A stretch of DNA of 22,512 bases from an uncultured bacterium (GCA_937924555.1 CALDSN010000226.1:1-22512), one strand, 5' to 3'. Shown: positions 7,828 through 16,787, numbered from the stretch's first letter. The notes: generated by a model not told the origin, from the sequence alone. Made by a program: numbers and translations.

Positions 7828-8765
7828 AGGCAATCTCCTTTCGGACTGCTAAGGCTTGGAAAAGGGTCTTTGAGGGAGGAAGTGAGGAAGGGATGGTAGT
7901 GAATATACACTTTGCGTAGTCCGCTGCTGAAGCTTTCCAGGAGTTTGTCTTCCACTTCCTGGGATATCACATGTCCTGCATCAACGCTGATACCGCCATC
8001 TACTTCGATGGTCATGTTTACCGTGTAATACGGACCGAAGCGGTGAATACCCAGTTCGTCGATGCGCATAACGCCCGGGACTGCCAAGGCAATGCTCTGT
8101 ATCTCCCTGCTGAATTCATCATCAGGGACGCTATCCATCAGCTCAGAGGAGGAATCCATCACGATCTCGATGCCGGTCTTGATGATGTATATGGCTACAA
8201 CCGCACCTGCTGCCGGATCCATCCAGTGAAAACCAAACCTGCCCATGATTACCCCCACGACCACCGCAACAGAAGCCATGATGTCATTCAAATGGTCATT
8301 GGCAAGGGCTTTTAGGGTGGGGTTGTGAGTTATGCGCACATTCCTGCGGGTGAAGTAGTATAGATATAGCTTAACGCCAAAAGTGATGAGGGCGATAACC
8401 AGTGCCCAGATAGAGGCTGATTGCCCCACTTCAGTCTTGGTGATAAGTTCATACACCTTGTTGATGGATTCCCAGAAAATGGCTATCCCGGTGGTGAGAA
8501 TGAAGGCTCCCACAACAATGGCAGAGATGCTTTCCAGTTGCCTGTGACCAAAGGGATGCTCTTCATCAGCGGGTTTGCTTGCATGGTGCATGAATATCTT
8601 CACGGCGATGTAATACACCACATCCGAAGTGGAGTTTATGCCGTCGGCTAAAAGTGCTGGACTGTGCCCAACAATCCCGATGCTCGTTTTAAGCAAGGAT
8701 AGTATCACATTGGAAAACAAGCCTAGGTTGACCGTGGTGGTGGTAAGTTTATCTCTATCGCTCAT
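7824..8765 (-). CDS. Cation diffusion facilitator family metal exporter
   Basis: A 313-residue CDF transporter exporting divalent metal from the cytoplasm by proton exchange. Membrane segments occupy about residues 12-35, 38-60, 80-100, 118-135, 155-175 and 180-200, followed by a cytoplasmic C-terminal domain (SREIQSIALAVPGVMRIDELGIHRFGPYY). Family motifs are present: SPALLADGINSTSDV in helix 2 and EEHPFGHRQLE after it. The transport site looks like N44xxxD48 (with D41 nearby) in helix 2 and DHLND in helix 5, closer to Mn-type DxxxD sites than to HxxxD zinc sites; specificity cannot be decided from sequence. It overlaps kamB upstream and the M23 gene downstream by ATGA. Confidence 0.88.
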   Translation of the reverse strand: MSDRDKLTTTTVNLGLFSNVILSLLKTSIGIVGHSPALLADGINSTSDVVYYIAVKIFMHHASKPADEEHPFGHRQLESISAIVVGAFILTTGIAIFWESINKVYELITKTEVGQSASIWALVIALITFGVKLYLYYFTRRNVRITHNPTLKALANDHLNDIMASVAVVVGVIMGRFGFHWMDPAAGAVVAIYIIKTGIEIVMDSSSELMDSVPDDEFSREIQSIALAVPGVMRIDELGIHRFGPYYTVNMTIEVDGGISVDAGHVISQEVEDKLLESFSSGLRKVYIHYHPFLTSSLKDPFPSLSSPKGDCL

Positions 8766-9775
8766 AATGAACTCTGCTCCATGATGTCAATTATCTCCAG
8801 CGCCGGGAAGCTGCTGCGTAAGGAATGCCTCAATGTGTCGGCATCTTGCGGAGGAGCTCCAATGGCAGTGCTGTTAAGGGTTATGGCTTGGATGTTAAAG
8901 GGTATCAGACAATGGGGATGCTGTGCCTTCAGGAATTCTACTAGTTCCTTGCTGCCAAGCTTGATGCATTCAGGATGGCGGAAGATTAACCTGCACTTCA
9001 AGGCTGTTCCGAGGCGGGAATGTATCTGTGTGGTGTACGCACCGGGGATGTACATTGCCTCTGGGTTGGGATTGTCGTCCAATAACTTAAGCACCGCTTT
9101 CTCAGCACCAATCAAGCTGCTTAGCTCCGTCCTGTGCCACTTATACTTGTAGCGAAGCTGCACCATTTCAGTCTCAAGCAGGTTTCTCCGTACCGCGGGA
9201 CTAATCTCTTGATAGCATGGCACGGATGCCAGGTTAAGGAGACGGGTAAGCTCCTCACGGATAGCGCTTGCATCGCCATATCCGGCACCCACAGCCAGGA
9301 TAAGAGCATCCAGACTGTCGCTAAGGGCAATGGACTTCCTGTCCAAAGAACCATCAATAAGCACCTTTTCGGCACCCAAACGGCTGATAAGATTGGCGCA
9401 GGCAACCTGTGCAGATACGCTTTGGGGACCGCCAATCTCCGTATAGATATCATGCTCTGCTCTGGCAAGCCAAAGGTCCTTGCCTCCGCTCTGCCAAAAG
9501 GTTTTGCGCAGGATGCTAACAGCCGAGCCATGCTCGTCAAGCGTGATGGCATCAGCACAGAAGATAGAACCCATGTTCAAATGCACCTGCGGCTTGGGGG
9601 TTTTGTACAGCACATCTTCCTGCTCGCCATCTCTACCGGTGCTCATAACTCCCCATTTGATGGTGTTATGGTGCTGCATAATAGCATTCAGGAGAGTGGT
9701 TTTCCCCGCATTCTTGCAGATACCGACGATTGCCAGTTTCTTCCGGCAATCGTCGGCTATCCAAGGCATTAGCAT
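8762..9775 (-). CDS. kamB: Lysine 5,6-aminomutase reactivase subunit KamB-like P-loop protein
   Basis: A 337-residue cytoplasmic P-loop protein with Walker A GICKNAGKT at residues 18-26, a conserved STGRDGE near 45-51, EIGGPQS near 113-118 and a Walker-B-like VLIDGSLDRKS around D141. From memory this pattern matches KamB, one subunit of the ATP-dependent factor that restores adenosylcobalamin-dependent lysine 5,6-aminomutase after inactivation. The partner KamC (MutS-like) and the mutase subunits KamD/KamE are not in the window. It lies nine bases after kamA and overlaps the CDF gene by ATGA. A second in-frame ATG six bases in is possible, but AAGGGA spacing favours the first. The exact name is less certain than the aminomutase association. 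Confidence 0.72.
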   Translation of the reverse strand: MLMPWIADDCRKKLAIVGICKNAGKTTLLNAIMQHHNTIKWGVMSTGRDGEQEDVLYKTPKPQVHLNMGSIFCADAITLDEHGSAVSILRKTFWQSGGKDLWLARAEHDIYTEIGGPQSVSAQVACANLISRLGAEKVLIDGSLDRKSIALSDSLDALILAVGAGYGDASAIREELTRLLNLASVPCYQEISPAVRRNLLETEMVQLRYKYKWHRTELSSLIGAEKAVLKLLDDNPNPEAMYIPGAYTTQIHSRLGTALKCRLIFRHPECIKLGSKELVEFLKAQHPHCLIPFNIQAITLNSTAIGAPPQDADTLRHSLRSSFPALEIIDIMEQSSL

Positions 9776-9784
9776 ATTGTTCCC

Positions 9785-11032
9785 TTAGGATTTACGGCGT
9801 AGATTACGCTTCGTCTCCGCAGGTCCGATTGATACTTTCTTGCCGCGCATCAGAGCCATAATCCCTTCCTGGGATTGCCGTTCTGCGGGGCACTGAGCAC
9901 GGTATTTGTCTTCATCAAGCGGCTTGAATGAAGGTTCAGTATATGCAGTTATAAAGCCTTCATAGTTACGCAGGATAACTCTTCCCGGCATCTGAGATAT
10001 AACATAGTTCGGCATCACCGGTATCTTACCGCCACCACCGGGAGCATCCACCACGAAAGTGGGTATGCACAGACCGGAGGTATGTCCACGCAGGGATTCC
10101 ATTATCTCGATTCCCTTAGCTACGGGAGTGCGGAAATGACCGATTCCTTCCGAGAGGTCGCACTGGTAGATGTAATAGGGGCGCACTCTGTTGCGTACAA
10201 GCTTGTGCACCAAGGCTTTCATCACATCCACATTATCGTTTATCCCTTTCAGCAACACAGATTGGTTGCCCAGGGGGACTCCCGCTTCAGAGAGCTTTGC
10301 CAAGGCTGCTGCTGCATCCTCATTAAGCTCGTTGGGATGGTTGTAATGCGTGTTCAGCCACACAAACTTATACTTCCTCAGCACGCTCAGCAAGCCTTCG
10401 GTTATCCGCTGCGGGAGCACCACCGGCAGTCTGCTGCCGATGCGCACGATGTCAATATGATCTATCTTGCTCAGGGCAGACAGCACCTCATCCAACCGCT
10501 CATCACCCAAGGTTAAGGGGTCACCTCCACTGAGGATAACATCCCGCACCTCGGTATGCTCGCGGATATAGTCAATAGCTTTATCCACGTTGCTTTTTGG
10601 CATGGGGGCATCGTTCTCGCCTGCTTTTCTGCGGCGGGTGCAATGACGACAATACATGGCGCATTGGTCGGTGAGCAACAGCAACACTCTATCGGGATAG
10701 CGGTGAGTCATTCCCGGAACTGGCGCATCCGCATCTTCATGCAGAGGGTCTGCCATATCCGAAATAGACACATCGCTCTCGCATATCCGTGGAATTGCCT
10801 GCAAGCGCACGGGGTCATTGGGGTTGCTGTGGTCTATCAACGACAGGTAGTGCGGTGTGATAGCCATACGGAAGGAGAAAGCTTCCGACTTTGCCACAGC
10901 TTCCTCTTCCGGCTGAAGCTCGATATACTTGGCAAGCTCGCTGAAACTGGTTATCCGGTTCTTAAGCTGCCAATGCCAATCGTTCCATTCTTCCGGAGTG
11001 GCAATGCTGCGGATATCGATAATCTTAGCCAT
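9785..11032 (-). CDS. kamA: L-lysine 2,3-aminomutase
   Basis: A 415-residue radical-SAM, PLP-dependent enzyme that turns L-lysine into L-beta-lysine, the first step of lysine fermentation. Visible residues: the iron-sulfur CX3CX2C at C124, C128 and C131 (CAMYCRHC), LSGGDPL at 167-173, and the PLP lysine K336 in DAPGGGGK. D292 (YQCDLSEG) and D329 (VVDAPGG) correspond to the two aspartates that hold the side-chain amino group of lysine in the clostridial enzyme. This favours true lysine 2,3-aminomutase over EpmB-type or glutamate-type paralogues. GAGGCG lies five bases before the ATG. It follows kdd by 12 bases and precedes kamB by nine, so the three form one operon. Confidence 0.93.
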   Translation of the reverse strand: MAKIIDIRSIATPEEWNDWHWQLKNRITSFSELAKYIELQPEEEAVAKSEAFSFRMAITPHYLSLIDHSNPNDPVRLQAIPRICESDVSISDMADPLHEDADAPVPGMTHRYPDRVLLLLTDQCAMYCRHCTRRRKAGENDAPMPKSNVDKAIDYIREHTEVRDVILSGGDPLTLGDERLDEVLSALSKIDHIDIVRIGSRLPVVLPQRITEGLLSVLRKYKFVWLNTHYNHPNELNEDAAAALAKLSEAGVPLGNQSVLLKGINDNVDVMKALVHKLVRNRVRPYYIYQCDLSEGIGHFRTPVAKGIEIMESLRGHTSGLCIPTFVVDAPGGGGKIPVMPNYVISQMPGRVILRNYEGFITAYTEPSFKPLDEDKYRAQCPAERQSQEGIMALMRGKKVSIGPAETKRNLRRKS

Positions 11033-11044
11033 ATTCGCCTCGAT

Positions 11045-12103
11045 TTAGTCTGTATAACGCTCTTTGAAAAGCTTCATCAGCACCGGGTTGCGTCTCAGCA
11101 GGTCGATAGAGATGATGGCATGGTTGTGGGCGTAGCCATTGCCAAGAATCATATCCACATCCGCACCGATACCTTCGGCACCCAAAGCAGCCTTGGTGAA
11201 GGAGGTAGCCATGGAGAAGAAATATACCAGACCTCTATCTTTACAAGCCATAATGGTAGGCAGCTCGGTATCTTCGATGTTCACTACGTTTATCACCACA
11301 TCAGCCATCTTGCCGTTGGTAAGGCGGGAAACTTCCTTTTCGATGGTGATGGCATCGGTGGCACTGGCGATAATAACATCGTGGCAACCGGTTTCCAAGC
11401 ATGTGGGGATGTAACTTTCATTACGCACGATACCGATAACTCTTCCGGATACACCAGCTCTTTCGCGGGCAACTGCATTGCACAGCACACCGCTTTTGCC
11501 ATTGGCACCGATGATCACTACTGTATCGCCGGGTTTCACCAGACGTTCCACCTGAGCTGGAGCGCCGGCAACATCCAATACGGAGAGGGCAAGATTTTCG
11601 TCCATATCATCCGGCAGCTTGGCATAGATGCCGCTGCTGAAAAGAATGGCTTGGCCTTCTATCTCAACTTGGTCTTTATCTAAGAGGACTTTCTTTACTT
11701 TGTTAATCTTGAGGGGAGTGAGGGAGAGGGATACCAAGCTGGCGATTTTGTCGCCAACCTTGATGGCTTCTTTCTGCTCGAACTTATCGCCAATGGCGGC
11801 AACTCTGCCGATCAGCATTCCGCCGGAGCCGGTGTCTTCATTTTTGTGCTTTCCGGTGCGGGTGGTAAGGTCTATGGCATGCTCTGCAAAGGCTTTTTCC
11901 ATATCGCTGTGCCCTTGGGCTTGCAGCTTGGTTTTAATCTGGTGGAAAGAGGCAGAATCCACATTCAAACGGATAACGTCTATCAGTATCTCATTATCCC
12001 AAATCTCGCTCATGTCGTTGTTCAATACTCTTGCGGGTTGAGGCAAAACGCCCTTGGGTTCGATAACCCTGTGTGTTCCGTAACGGCAACCGCCAGTTTT
12101 CAT
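11045..12103 (-). CDS. kdd: L-erythro-3,5-diaminohexanoate dehydrogenase
   Basis: The 352-residue form starting at 12103 is preferred because GGAGG lies immediately upstream and overlaps an alternative in-frame ATG at 12115. The N-terminus CRYGTHRVIEPKGVLPQPA and the NAD-binding IIGANGKSG (about 197-205) within a medium-chain-dehydrogenase-like fold match Kdd, which oxidatively deaminates 3,5-diaminohexanoate to 5-amino-3-oxohexanoate. Kdd was identified in the lysine-fermentation pathway partly through Cloacimonas genome context. It leads the operon with kamA and kamB. The next enzymes (Kce, Kal) and the lysine 5,6-aminomutase (KamDE) that makes its substrate are not in this window. Confidence 0.9.
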   Translation of the reverse strand: MKTGGCRYGTHRVIEPKGVLPQPARVLNNDMSEIWDNEILIDVIRLNVDSASFHQIKTKLQAQGHSDMEKAFAEHAIDLTTRTGKHKNEDTGSGGMLIGRVAAIGDKFEQKEAIKVGDKIASLVSLSLTPLKINKVKKVLLDKDQVEIEGQAILFSSGIYAKLPDDMDENLALSVLDVAGAPAQVERLVKPGDTVVIIGANGKSGVLCNAVARERAGVSGRVIGIVRNESYIPTCLETGCHDVIIASATDAITIEKEVSRLTNGKMADVVINVVNIEDTELPTIMACKDRGLVYFFSMATSFTKAALGAEGIGADVDMILGNGYAHNHAIISIDLLRRNPVLMKLFKERYTD

Positions 12104-12108
12104 TTGAT

Positions 12109-12113
12109 CCTCC
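12109..12113 (-). promoter_or_regulatory. Shine-Dalgarno deciding the kdd start
   Basis: GGAGG on the minus strand, five bases before the ATG at 12103. The upstream in-frame ATG at 12115-12113 shares its last base with this site and has no comparable ribosome-binding sequence, so it is unlikely to be the start. Confidence 0.7.
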
Positions 12114-12137
12114 ATGGGTGTCTATTTATTTTCTATT

Positions 12138-12143
12138 ATTATA
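12138..12143 (-). promoter_or_regulatory. Candidate -10 box of the kdd operon
   Basis: A perfect TATAAT on the minus strand lies 34 bases before the kdd start and 104 bp inside repeat copy C. No good -35 is found 16-18 bases upstream (AAACAT at 12166-12161), so this is a partial promoter call. A TTGACA at 12189-12184 is too far away. Confidence 0.4.
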
Positions 12144-12247
12144 GTTAGCTCAGCTTATCCATGTTTTTTGGGCTTGGGTAAATGTCAATGCTTTTCCTTG
12201 CATTTCGGAGCAATATCTCCCTGTTTGCTTCGGGCTTCTCTGCATGA

Positions 12248-12312
12248 ATTACCTGATCATTACCTGATCATTGCATACTAAGTACGTAATGATCAGGTAA
12301 TGATCAGGTAAT
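12248..12312. repeat. 65-bp six-half-site inverted repeat, copy C
   Basis: Half-sites begin at 12248, 12259 and 12270 (the third is ATTGC) and end at 12290, 12301 and 12312, centred on base 12280 in TACTAAGTA. Both outer half-site pairs are perfect (ATTACCTGATC against GATCAGGTAAT), and only two base pairs near the centre are mismatched. It lies between the kdd operon and the upstream foldase gene, 16 bases after that gene's stop and 144 bases before the kdd start. No T-run follows the hairpin. Confidence 0.88.
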
Positions 12313-12328
12313 GAGAACAGGAACGATG

Positions 12329-13819
12329 TCAGTTCGAAGCCGGTTTCTTGCTCTTGGAGGTGTTGCTTTGGGGAGGCAGGGAATAGAAATTTGCGCGGTT
12401 ATCGATAATCTCCAGCTTATCCCGTTCCTGGTTGTACCAGATGTTCAAGTGCTCTTGTTTCAGCTTTTTGGTGGCTTCCGCAATGATGCTTGCTTTGTCC
12501 TTTTCCCACACCGCCATATCCGGCACAATGCGCTTGCTAACCATGGCGGTTAGCCAACGTCTGTCCTTCTCCACCGGAGCTGTAAAGCTTCCCACGGGAG
12601 TGCTGAGGATGGCACTATTCATGGCAGGGATCTTCCCCAGAGCGGGGATGATGCCATCTGCTCCCAAGTCCTTCACGGGATAGATGGCGAGACTATCTCT
12701 TTGAGCATTATCTTTGAAACTCAAGCTGTCGTTGCTGGCGATGAACTCCAAAGCCCGTTGGTACATAATCTGAGACCGTTTGATGCGGGAAAGCTCCAGG
12801 CGGATGGTGTCCTTTTGGTGTTGGAAGTCCTGAGTATATTCAGGGTACTCGCCATAAACCTCGAATATGTATTGGTCACCGTTAGCGGCGTAAAATATAG
12901 GGCTTAGCGTACCTTTGGGGTTTTGGAAGGCAAAACTAACCAGGTTGGAGCTGTCGTCAATACCGGGAACCAGCTTATCGTTGGGATTGAAGATAGGGCT
13001 TTCTTCCAATATGTAACCGGCTTCCTTTGCCGCAAGCGCTAGTCCCGATTCCTTGGCATGAGCAAGCAGCGAAGAAGCTTTAATCTTCATGTTCTTCAGT
13101 TGTTCCTCTGTGTCTGCGCCTTCGCTCTTGGCTTTGCTGAACTGAACATACTGGTAAGACTTGCCGTTTTCCTTGCGGAACTTGCTTTGGTTTTTGTCAT
13201 AGTATTGTCTCAACTCTGCGTCAGGGATGTCAGGTGGAGGGAGCTTGGTGTAATCGAACACCAGGATGGAGGCATCTGCCTTGTTGTTATCTTTTTGCCA
13301 ATTTGCCTTGATACTGTCTGCATTTATCACGGCTTCATCTTTAATAGTCTGTACCAGTTTGTTGTAAGTGAAGAGGTTGCGACTGAGGTCAATCACGGAT
13401 TTCTTGAAGTCGGGACGATCTATGAGTGCTTTTCGGTACTTTTTGGGGTCGAAAACGCCCTTGGTTTGAAAGTCTTTTATGATTTTAACGCCATCGGGGG
13501 GATTGGCGATTATATCCCGCTCTATCTCGGTATTTGTGACCTTAACTTTGCCTGCTTTTATTGCTTGGTCGTAGATATAAATGCCGATCAACTCGCTCCA
13601 ATACTGGTCGTTGAAGCGAATGCTGTCCATGGCGGTTAAAGTTCTGCCGTGCACATTGTAGCTTAAGTATGCCTTGAAGCCGTCATTATAGGTTTTATAT
13701 GTGTAGCTGCGGTCACCCACCTTGGCTACCAAAGCTTGGGGATCGGGCTTTGCGGTGCACATTAGGGCGGTCATTGAGCCGAGGAACATCACTATGGTAA
13801 ACAGGCGTTTATACATCAT
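12329..13819 (-). CDS. PpiD/SurA-like peptidyl-prolyl isomerase (exported foldase)
   Basis: The start at 13819 is chosen because GGAGAA (complement of 13825-13830) sits five bases before it; an ATG directly after it (13816) is equally possible. The upstream extension to 13891 lacks a site. The 496-residue product has a signal sequence ending TALMC, with C21 as a possible but imperfect lipobox. A helical SurA_N-like chaperone region follows (about 25-190). A parvulin-like PPIC segment comes next (SYQYVQFSKAK to NGDQYIFEVYGE, about 205-315), then a C-terminal helical region. Such proteins help outer-membrane or secreted proteins fold in the periplasm, fitting the surface proteins nearby. The parvulin active site is not clear from eye alone. 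Confidence 0.75.
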   Translation of the reverse strand: MMYKRLFTIVMFLGSMTALMCTAKPDPQALVAKVGDRSYTYKTYNDGFKAYLSYNVHGRTLTAMDSIRFNDQYWSELIGIYIYDQAIKAGKVKVTNTEIERDIIANPPDGVKIIKDFQTKGVFDPKKYRKALIDRPDFKKSVIDLSRNLFTYNKLVQTIKDEAVINADSIKANWQKDNNKADASILVFDYTKLPPPDIPDAELRQYYDKNQSKFRKENGKSYQYVQFSKAKSEGADTEEQLKNMKIKASSLLAHAKESGLALAAKEAGYILEESPIFNPNDKLVPGIDDSSNLVSFAFQNPKGTLSPIFYAANGDQYIFEVYGEYPEYTQDFQHQKDTIRLELSRIKRSQIMYQRALEFIASNDSLSFKDNAQRDSLAIYPVKDLGADGIIPALGKIPAMNSAILSTPVGSFTAPVEKDRRWLTAMVSKRIVPDMAVWEKDKASIIAEATKKLKQEHLNIWYNQERDKLEIIDNRANFYSLPPQSNTSKSKKPASN

Positions 13820-13891
13820 ATGGGTTCTCCATGAGTTTAACTTGGGCATTTCATAACCCATTGGACTAAACTGGCATTTTAAGGCAAGCAA

Positions 13892-13923
13892 AAACCCAAG
13901 GCTGAGTGAACAACCTTGGGTTT
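13892..13923 (-). terminator. Intrinsic terminator of the large surface-protein gene
   Basis: Perfect 10-bp stem AAACCCAAGG (13892-13901) with CCTTGGGTTT (13914-13923) around a 12-base loop. On the minus strand the stem runs into TTTTTG, giving a U-tract. It lies 57 bases after the stop at 13980 and before the foldase start, so it separates the two genes. Confidence 0.8.
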
Positions 13924-13979
13924 AGAGCTTGTCAACTAACGCTATTACTGCACTCAGGCAGGCTTAGCGTAGCTGTTTA

Positions 13980-16787
13980 TTACTTTGCCAACAGCATCTT
14001 GCGAGTGATGCTCTTGCCGGCATTGTTAACCTGATAGAAGTATAAACCGCTGGACACGGGCTTGTTGTTGTCGTCCATACCGTTCCAAACCACTCTCTGG
14101 GTTCCGGCAGTCATATCGCGGCTCACGAGGTTGCGAACCAACTGGCCCTTAAGGTTGTATATCTTAAGGCTGGTGGCACCGCTAACGGGCAGTGAGAAGG
14201 ATATGGTTGTCTCGGGGTTGAAGGGGTTGGGATAGTTGGAGGCTTCAAGCACGAGGGCAGGGGTGGTGTCATCTTCGTTGGCAGAGCCGGAATCAAAGAT
14301 GGCGTGAATCATCACTTCACCTTCGGTGATGGGTTCCCATACAGTGCCGATCTTCTTGTAGCTGTGACCATTGCTGGATGTATCCATACCTATAGCGGAA
14401 GCATTAGCGGTTTCTAGAATGGAGATATAGAAGTTACCATCTGGGATATCTACGCCGTCAGTCCATGTGACTGTATTCCATCCCTGAACTATCTGTGCAG
14501 CGGGGACTGTGAGAGCTTGCTGAGTCAAAGATACTCCAGGAAGCCCGTTATCACCAACACTGTAAACATTCAGAATCATGTTGGCAGCACCAACGGTGTG
14601 CACATAGATTTTTGCATTCTTGAGGAGTATATGCTGGTTGTTATAGGAATACTTCACGCCCATGCGTTTGGTGGGTCCCACATTGTATCCGGTTTCTGCA
14701 GTGTTATCATCATAACCCTGTTCCACATAGGTAGCGGGGAATACAAACACGGAAGCGGTGTTGGAACCAAGGGATTCGTAGGTTCCAAACAGGGCTGTAA
14801 CATGATAGGTCTGGTATCCACCGGGGACGTTTGTATCGGTGAAGGTAAGCTGAGTTCCAGGAACTTCAGCAACAAACTCGTTGTTGCGGAATATCTTGTA
14901 TGCTGTAACATCGCGGGTAGGCTCGGCGACGTTGGCAACAAGATCAGAGCTTTGAGACTGGAAGTTCTGGGGAAGTTCACCCATCACATATTCTCTGCCT
15001 TCTGCATCGGCAACGTAGACTTTAATGTTCCAATTATATGTAAAGGTTGCACCAAGGGCTGTTAACGTCTGCCACACGTTGTTCCAGCGAATCATGTTAC
15101 CATAGCCTTCCACTTGAGGGCCTGCATCGCAACCAGCTGGTGAACCTGCAGTTGCATTACAGCGGAAACCAGCCATTATCTGGGAACCGGATTGGATGGT
15201 ATAAGGAGTGGTTAGAACAACTTCGTTCCATTCACCAATGGTTGGGCTGGTAATGGGTTGATCGACTACCAAGGTATTGGCTGCTCCAGTCCAGATTCGA
15301 GCTGAATATGCAGCGTCAGCAGATTGGGGCACAAACTGTATCTTGGTGATGTTCATTCCAATATAGGGGTAGATGCTGTTGGTTGCGCCAACGGGGTCCC
15401 ATTTCGCAGCAACATCGAAATCACCTACACCAGAGGTTGTGCCGATTGCATTACCGAGTGTCTCTCCGCTATATGTCAACCATCCGGGTTCGCCACCACC
15501 GCCACCTGAACCGGGGGCATCCCAGTTAAGGGTGACTGTGCTTCCGGTAACTGCTGCGGTGAGATCTTCAGGAGCTGCCACGAAAAGGTCATAATAAACC
15601 TTAAAATCGTCAAAAGCGAAACCGGTGCCTATGGGAGTGTCCTCATCACCTCTAAAGGTGAAACGGAACTTCACAGTATTTCCGGCATAGTTGCTGATAA
15701 TGCCATCATGGCCCCAGCCTTCTGTCCAAGGTCCCCAAACATCATTGGCACCCGTGAATACATAGTTATTGCCTGCGGGGTCACCATAAGGATTGCTCAT
15801 ATAGAACCAAGTGTCGCCATCATCTGGAGAAATCTCAAAGCCATACCAGTCCTGATCAGGCCAGGCACTGTTATCCGTGAAGTTGCATCTGGCTTGGAAG
15901 TCAACTCTTACAAAGCTGCTCTGGGGAAGCACGATTGAGGGGCTGACAAGAAAGTTCAGCATGTTCATTTCGTATGTATTATTAGCATTCTGGCAGGACA
16001 TGATATGGGTGGCAGACGGTGCATCGGTAGCCTCAGCAACATGCCAAAGGTCAGCACCGGGATCGGTATCGGATAGGGTTGACCAAGTCATTAAACCATC
16101 GTCTACGCCATTGTTGGTGTATCCGCCAAAGGAAATATCATCCACCATCATGCCGAACATTGCTCTGGCATCTTCCGTGCAATAGGCAGGGTCGGAACCG
16201 AAAGCAAAGCGCACAGAAACACTCTGTCCAATATATGCGCCAAGGTTGAAAGTGGCAGTCTGCCAAGTAGCACCGGCACCACCCCATCCGGGGATGTTAG
16301 CACCTTCGCCGTGTTCGTCGCCAAAGGCAAACGAGGAAGATACATTATATGCGGGAGTACCGGAGATCGGGACATATGCTGCACCGTCAACGGAAACTCT
16401 CACGTTACAAGCATCCCATCCTGTGTAGGGGGCTGTTGCACCGGAAGGACTTTCCACACTGTAACGAAGCTTGAATGTAAGGTTAGCGGTTTCTGCGGTT
16501 ATGGTGCGCGCAGGAGTATCCAACACAAGATATTGGGAATCATGATATCCGCCAATATTTGTTCCGGATGCGAGGGCAGGATCACCCATCCACCAAACAT
16601 TACCTTGAGCATCGTTGTTGTTGTGCACATGCCAGCTATTTGGGAAACCCATGCCACCATAGTGTTCCCATCCGGCAGCGCCAGACTCAAAATCATCTTG
16701 CCAAGCAACCACTTCAAAGCGACTACCGTTAGCAAATAAGGCAGTTAGCAATGTAAGTGCCATCATTATAAGCAAGTACTTTTTCAT
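13980..16787 (-). CDS. Large secreted adhesin-like protein with C-terminal sorting domain
   Basis: A 935-residue exported protein with a strong Shine-Dalgarno (AAGGAGGA, complement of 16791-16798). Residues 1-20 are a signal peptide (MKKYLLIMMALTLLTALFANG). Two MAM/choice-of-anchor-J-like lectin-fold domains follow: about 28-225 (DDFESGAAGWEHYGG, LVLDTPARTI, MMVDDISFGG) and about 230-400 (FLVSPSIVLPQ, FAFDDFKVYYD). Next come a fibronectin-III-like segment (APEDLTAAVTGSTVTLNW), a Gly-rich linker, a beta domain, a second FnIII-like piece ending near 700 and another beta domain. Residues 852-935 (YPNPFNPETT to TRKMLLAK) form a type-A sorting domain. No protease motif is seen. A role in adhesion or polymer binding outside the cell is inferred. 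It is monocistronic, with its own terminator. Confidence 0.85.
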   Translation of the reverse strand: MKKYLLIMMALTLLTALFANGSRFEVVAWQDDFESGAAGWEHYGGMGFPNSWHVHNNNDAQGNVWWMGDPALASGTNIGGYHDSQYLVLDTPARTITAETANLTFKLRYSVESPSGATAPYTGWDACNVRVSVDGAAYVPISGTPAYNVSSSFAFGDEHGEGANIPGWGGAGATWQTATFNLGAYIGQSVSVRFAFGSDPAYCTEDARAMFGMMVDDISFGGYTNNGVDDGLMTWSTLSDTDPGADLWHVAEATDAPSATHIMSCQNANNTYEMNMLNFLVSPSIVLPQSSFVRVDFQARCNFTDNSAWPDQDWYGFEISPDDGDTWFYMSNPYGDPAGNNYVFTGANDVWGPWTEGWGHDGIISNYAGNTVKFRFTFRGDEDTPIGTGFAFDDFKVYYDLFVAAPEDLTAAVTGSTVTLNWDAPGSGGGGGEPGWLTYSGETLGNAIGTTSGVGDFDVAAKWDPVGATNSIYPYIGMNITKIQFVPQSADAAYSARIWTGAANTLVVDQPITSPTIGEWNEVVLTTPYTIQSGSQIMAGFRCNATAGSPAGCDAGPQVEGYGNMIRWNNVWQTLTALGATFTYNWNIKVYVADAEGREYVMGELPQNFQSQSSDLVANVAEPTRDVTAYKIFRNNEFVAEVPGTQLTFTDTNVPGGYQTYHVTALFGTYESLGSNTASVFVFPATYVEQGYDDNTAETGYNVGPTKRMGVKYSYNNQHILLKNAKIYVHTVGAANMILNVYSVGDNGLPGVSLTQQALTVPAAQIVQGWNTVTWTDGVDIPDGNFYISILETANASAIGMDTSSNGHSYKKIGTVWEPITEGEVMIHAIFDSGSANEDDTTPALVLEASNYPNPFNPETTISFSLPVSGATSLKIYNLKGQLVRNLVSRDMTAGTQRVVWNGMDDNNKPVSSGLYFYQVNNAGKSITRKMLLAK

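Noticed and set aside
10556..11683. Plus-strand open frame of 375 codons opposite kamA and kdd
   Set aside because: It lies antisense to two confidently identified enzymes, and its composition is that of a shadow frame with no motif.
12248..12312. Ordinary rho-independent terminator for the foldase gene
   Set aside because: The hairpin is very long and AT-rich with no T-run on the minus strand, and the same element occurs upstream of genes where a terminator is not needed.
13820..13891. N-terminal extension of the foldase by 24 residues
   Set aside because: It would bury the signal peptide behind a polar segment; GGAGAA lies just before the ATG pair at 13819/13816.
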